This document shows positions 12,362 to 12,814 of a stretch of DNA of 12,814 nucleotides, piece by piece. Under the pieces are notes generated by a model. That model saw nothing but the letters and a program-made list of their open reading frames with translations, was not told where the DNA came from and ran no database searches. Position 1 is the first letter of the stretch. Each line of letters opens with the position of its first letter. The position numbers and the translations under genes are program-made. The DNA comes from Marinosulfonomonas sp. (GTDB taxonomy: Bacteria > Pseudomonadota > Alphaproteobacteria > Rhodobacterales > Rhodobacteraceae): NCBI GenBank assembly GCA_026989405.1, contig JALSJL010000367.1:1-12814 (forward strand), in the 5' to 3' direction.

Positions 12362-12814
12362 ATGCCCGAACCAGCCATTGAGCGCGTCGCCAAGGCAACG
12401 CCCGCCCGCGTTGCCCGCAGGATCAAGGGGTTTTCCGACCGCACCATCGCCTGGATTTTCGTCACCCCGACGATCTTTCTGCTGCTGGCGGTGAACATCT
12501 TTCCGCTGATCTGGACGATCCGGCTGAGCTTCACCAATTTCCGGGTCAACCGGATCAATGCCGATGTAAAGTTCGTGGGGTTGCGCAACTATCAGCGCAT
12601 CCTGTCGGACCCAGACATCTGGCAGACCATGCAGGCCACCGCGCATTTCCTGTTCTGGACGCTGTTCTTCCAGGTGCTGATCGGTTTTGCCCTGGCCTGG
12701 CTGATCAACCGGAAATTCAGGGGCAACGACCTGTGGACGACGCTGATCGTGCTGCCGATGATGCTGTCGCCGGCGGTGGTCGGCAATTTCTGGCGCTTCC
12801 TCTACCAGCCGCAG
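12362..12814 (+). CDS. CUT1 sugar ABC transporter permease, MalF type, 3' truncated
   Basis: First of what should be two inner-membrane subunits of the CUT1 importer; 151 residues are present and the frame is open to the last base. After a basic N-terminus (ARVARRIKGFSDR) comes a membrane span at about 29-52, ending in FPLIWTIRLSFTNF, the classic start of MalF/UgpA-type permeases. The motif FVGLRNYQRIL (71-81) precedes the second span (about 92-115), and a third span lies at about 127-147 with LPMMLSPAVVGNFWRFLY. The conserved cytoplasmic EAA loop would lie beyond the window. The start ATG at 12362 is supported by GAGGA (12349-12353), 8 nt upstream. It sits 114 bp after the binding-protein stop, with a hairpin between. 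Confidence 0.9.
   Translation, partial: MPEPAIERVAKATPARVARRIKGFSDRTIAWIFVTPTIFLLLAVNIFPLIWTIRLSFTNFRVNRINADVKFVGLRNYQRILSDPDIWQTMQATAHFLFWTLFFQVLIGFALAWLINRKFRGNDLWTTLIVLPMMLSPAVVGNFWRFLYQPQ

Noticed and set aside
10940..12646. 568-codon open frame on the minus strand
   Set aside because: It lies opposite the CUT1 binding-protein gene and the permease start, both of which have clear domains and ribosome sites. Its translation is rich in His, Arg, Gly and Pro with no recognisable fold, the usual antisense shadow of GC-rich coding DNA.
1..12814. Search for CRISPR repeats, tRNA, insertion-sequence ends, toxin-antitoxin or phage genes
   Set aside because: No regularly spaced direct repeats, cloverleaf sequences, transposase-like products or terminal inverted repeats were seen.

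Overview
The window reads as chromosomal or megaplasmid DNA of a GC-rich alphaproteobacterium, most likely Rhodobacterales. That placement is inferred from the strong G/C third-position bias, tightly packed ATGA-overlapped operons, and gene families that resemble rhizobial and roseobacter sugar loci; no rRNA or other taxonomic marker is present. The whole segment is devoted to carbohydrate uptake and its control. I see no mobile element, tRNA, rRNA, CRISPR array or phage gene.

Layout. (A) 1-1435: the 3' end of a CUT2 sugar importer operon, with a truncated XylH-like permease overlapped by a single-domain XylG/FrcA-like ATPase. (B) 1445-2494, minus strand: a LacI-family repressor, convergent with A and divergent from C. 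(C) 2710-9388, plus strand: a seven-gene catabolic/transport operon. It encodes a periplasmic binding protein, a SIS-domain protein of the 6-phospho-3-hexuloisomerase type, a double-NBD ATPase, two different permeases, a ketose 3-epimerase-family TIM barrel and a P-loop kinase of the uridine kinase/PanK/FrcK type. (D) 9477-10502: a second LacI-family regulator. (E) 10503-10921: a 419-bp non-coding regulatory region. (F) 10922-12814: the start of a CUT1 importer operon, with a binding protein and the first 151 residues of a MalF-type permease.

How it may work. In operon C a rare sugar would be bound in the periplasm and imported by a heterodimeric permease driven by one functional and one degenerate ATPase site. 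It would then be epimerised at C3 as a free ketose, phosphorylated by the P-loop kinase and handed to central metabolism, possibly with help from the SIS protein. The substrate is not determined; a ketohexose such as psicose, tagatose or sorbose fits the epimerase best. The SIS protein keeps the C-terminal Glu and His-x-Asn-Leu-Glu motifs of hexuloisomerases but lacks the Ser/Thr residues that normally hold the sugar phosphate.

Regulation seen in the DNA. Two 18-bp CG-centred near-palindromes (TGCACAAT-CG-type) lie between regulator B and operon C. A different element, TGACG(C/T)ACCTCAA, occurs both upstream of regulator D and upstream of operon F, which ties D to itself and to the CUT1 system. 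Each binding-protein gene is followed by a strong 11-bp GC hairpin without a T-run, a likely device for making more binding protein than membrane components.
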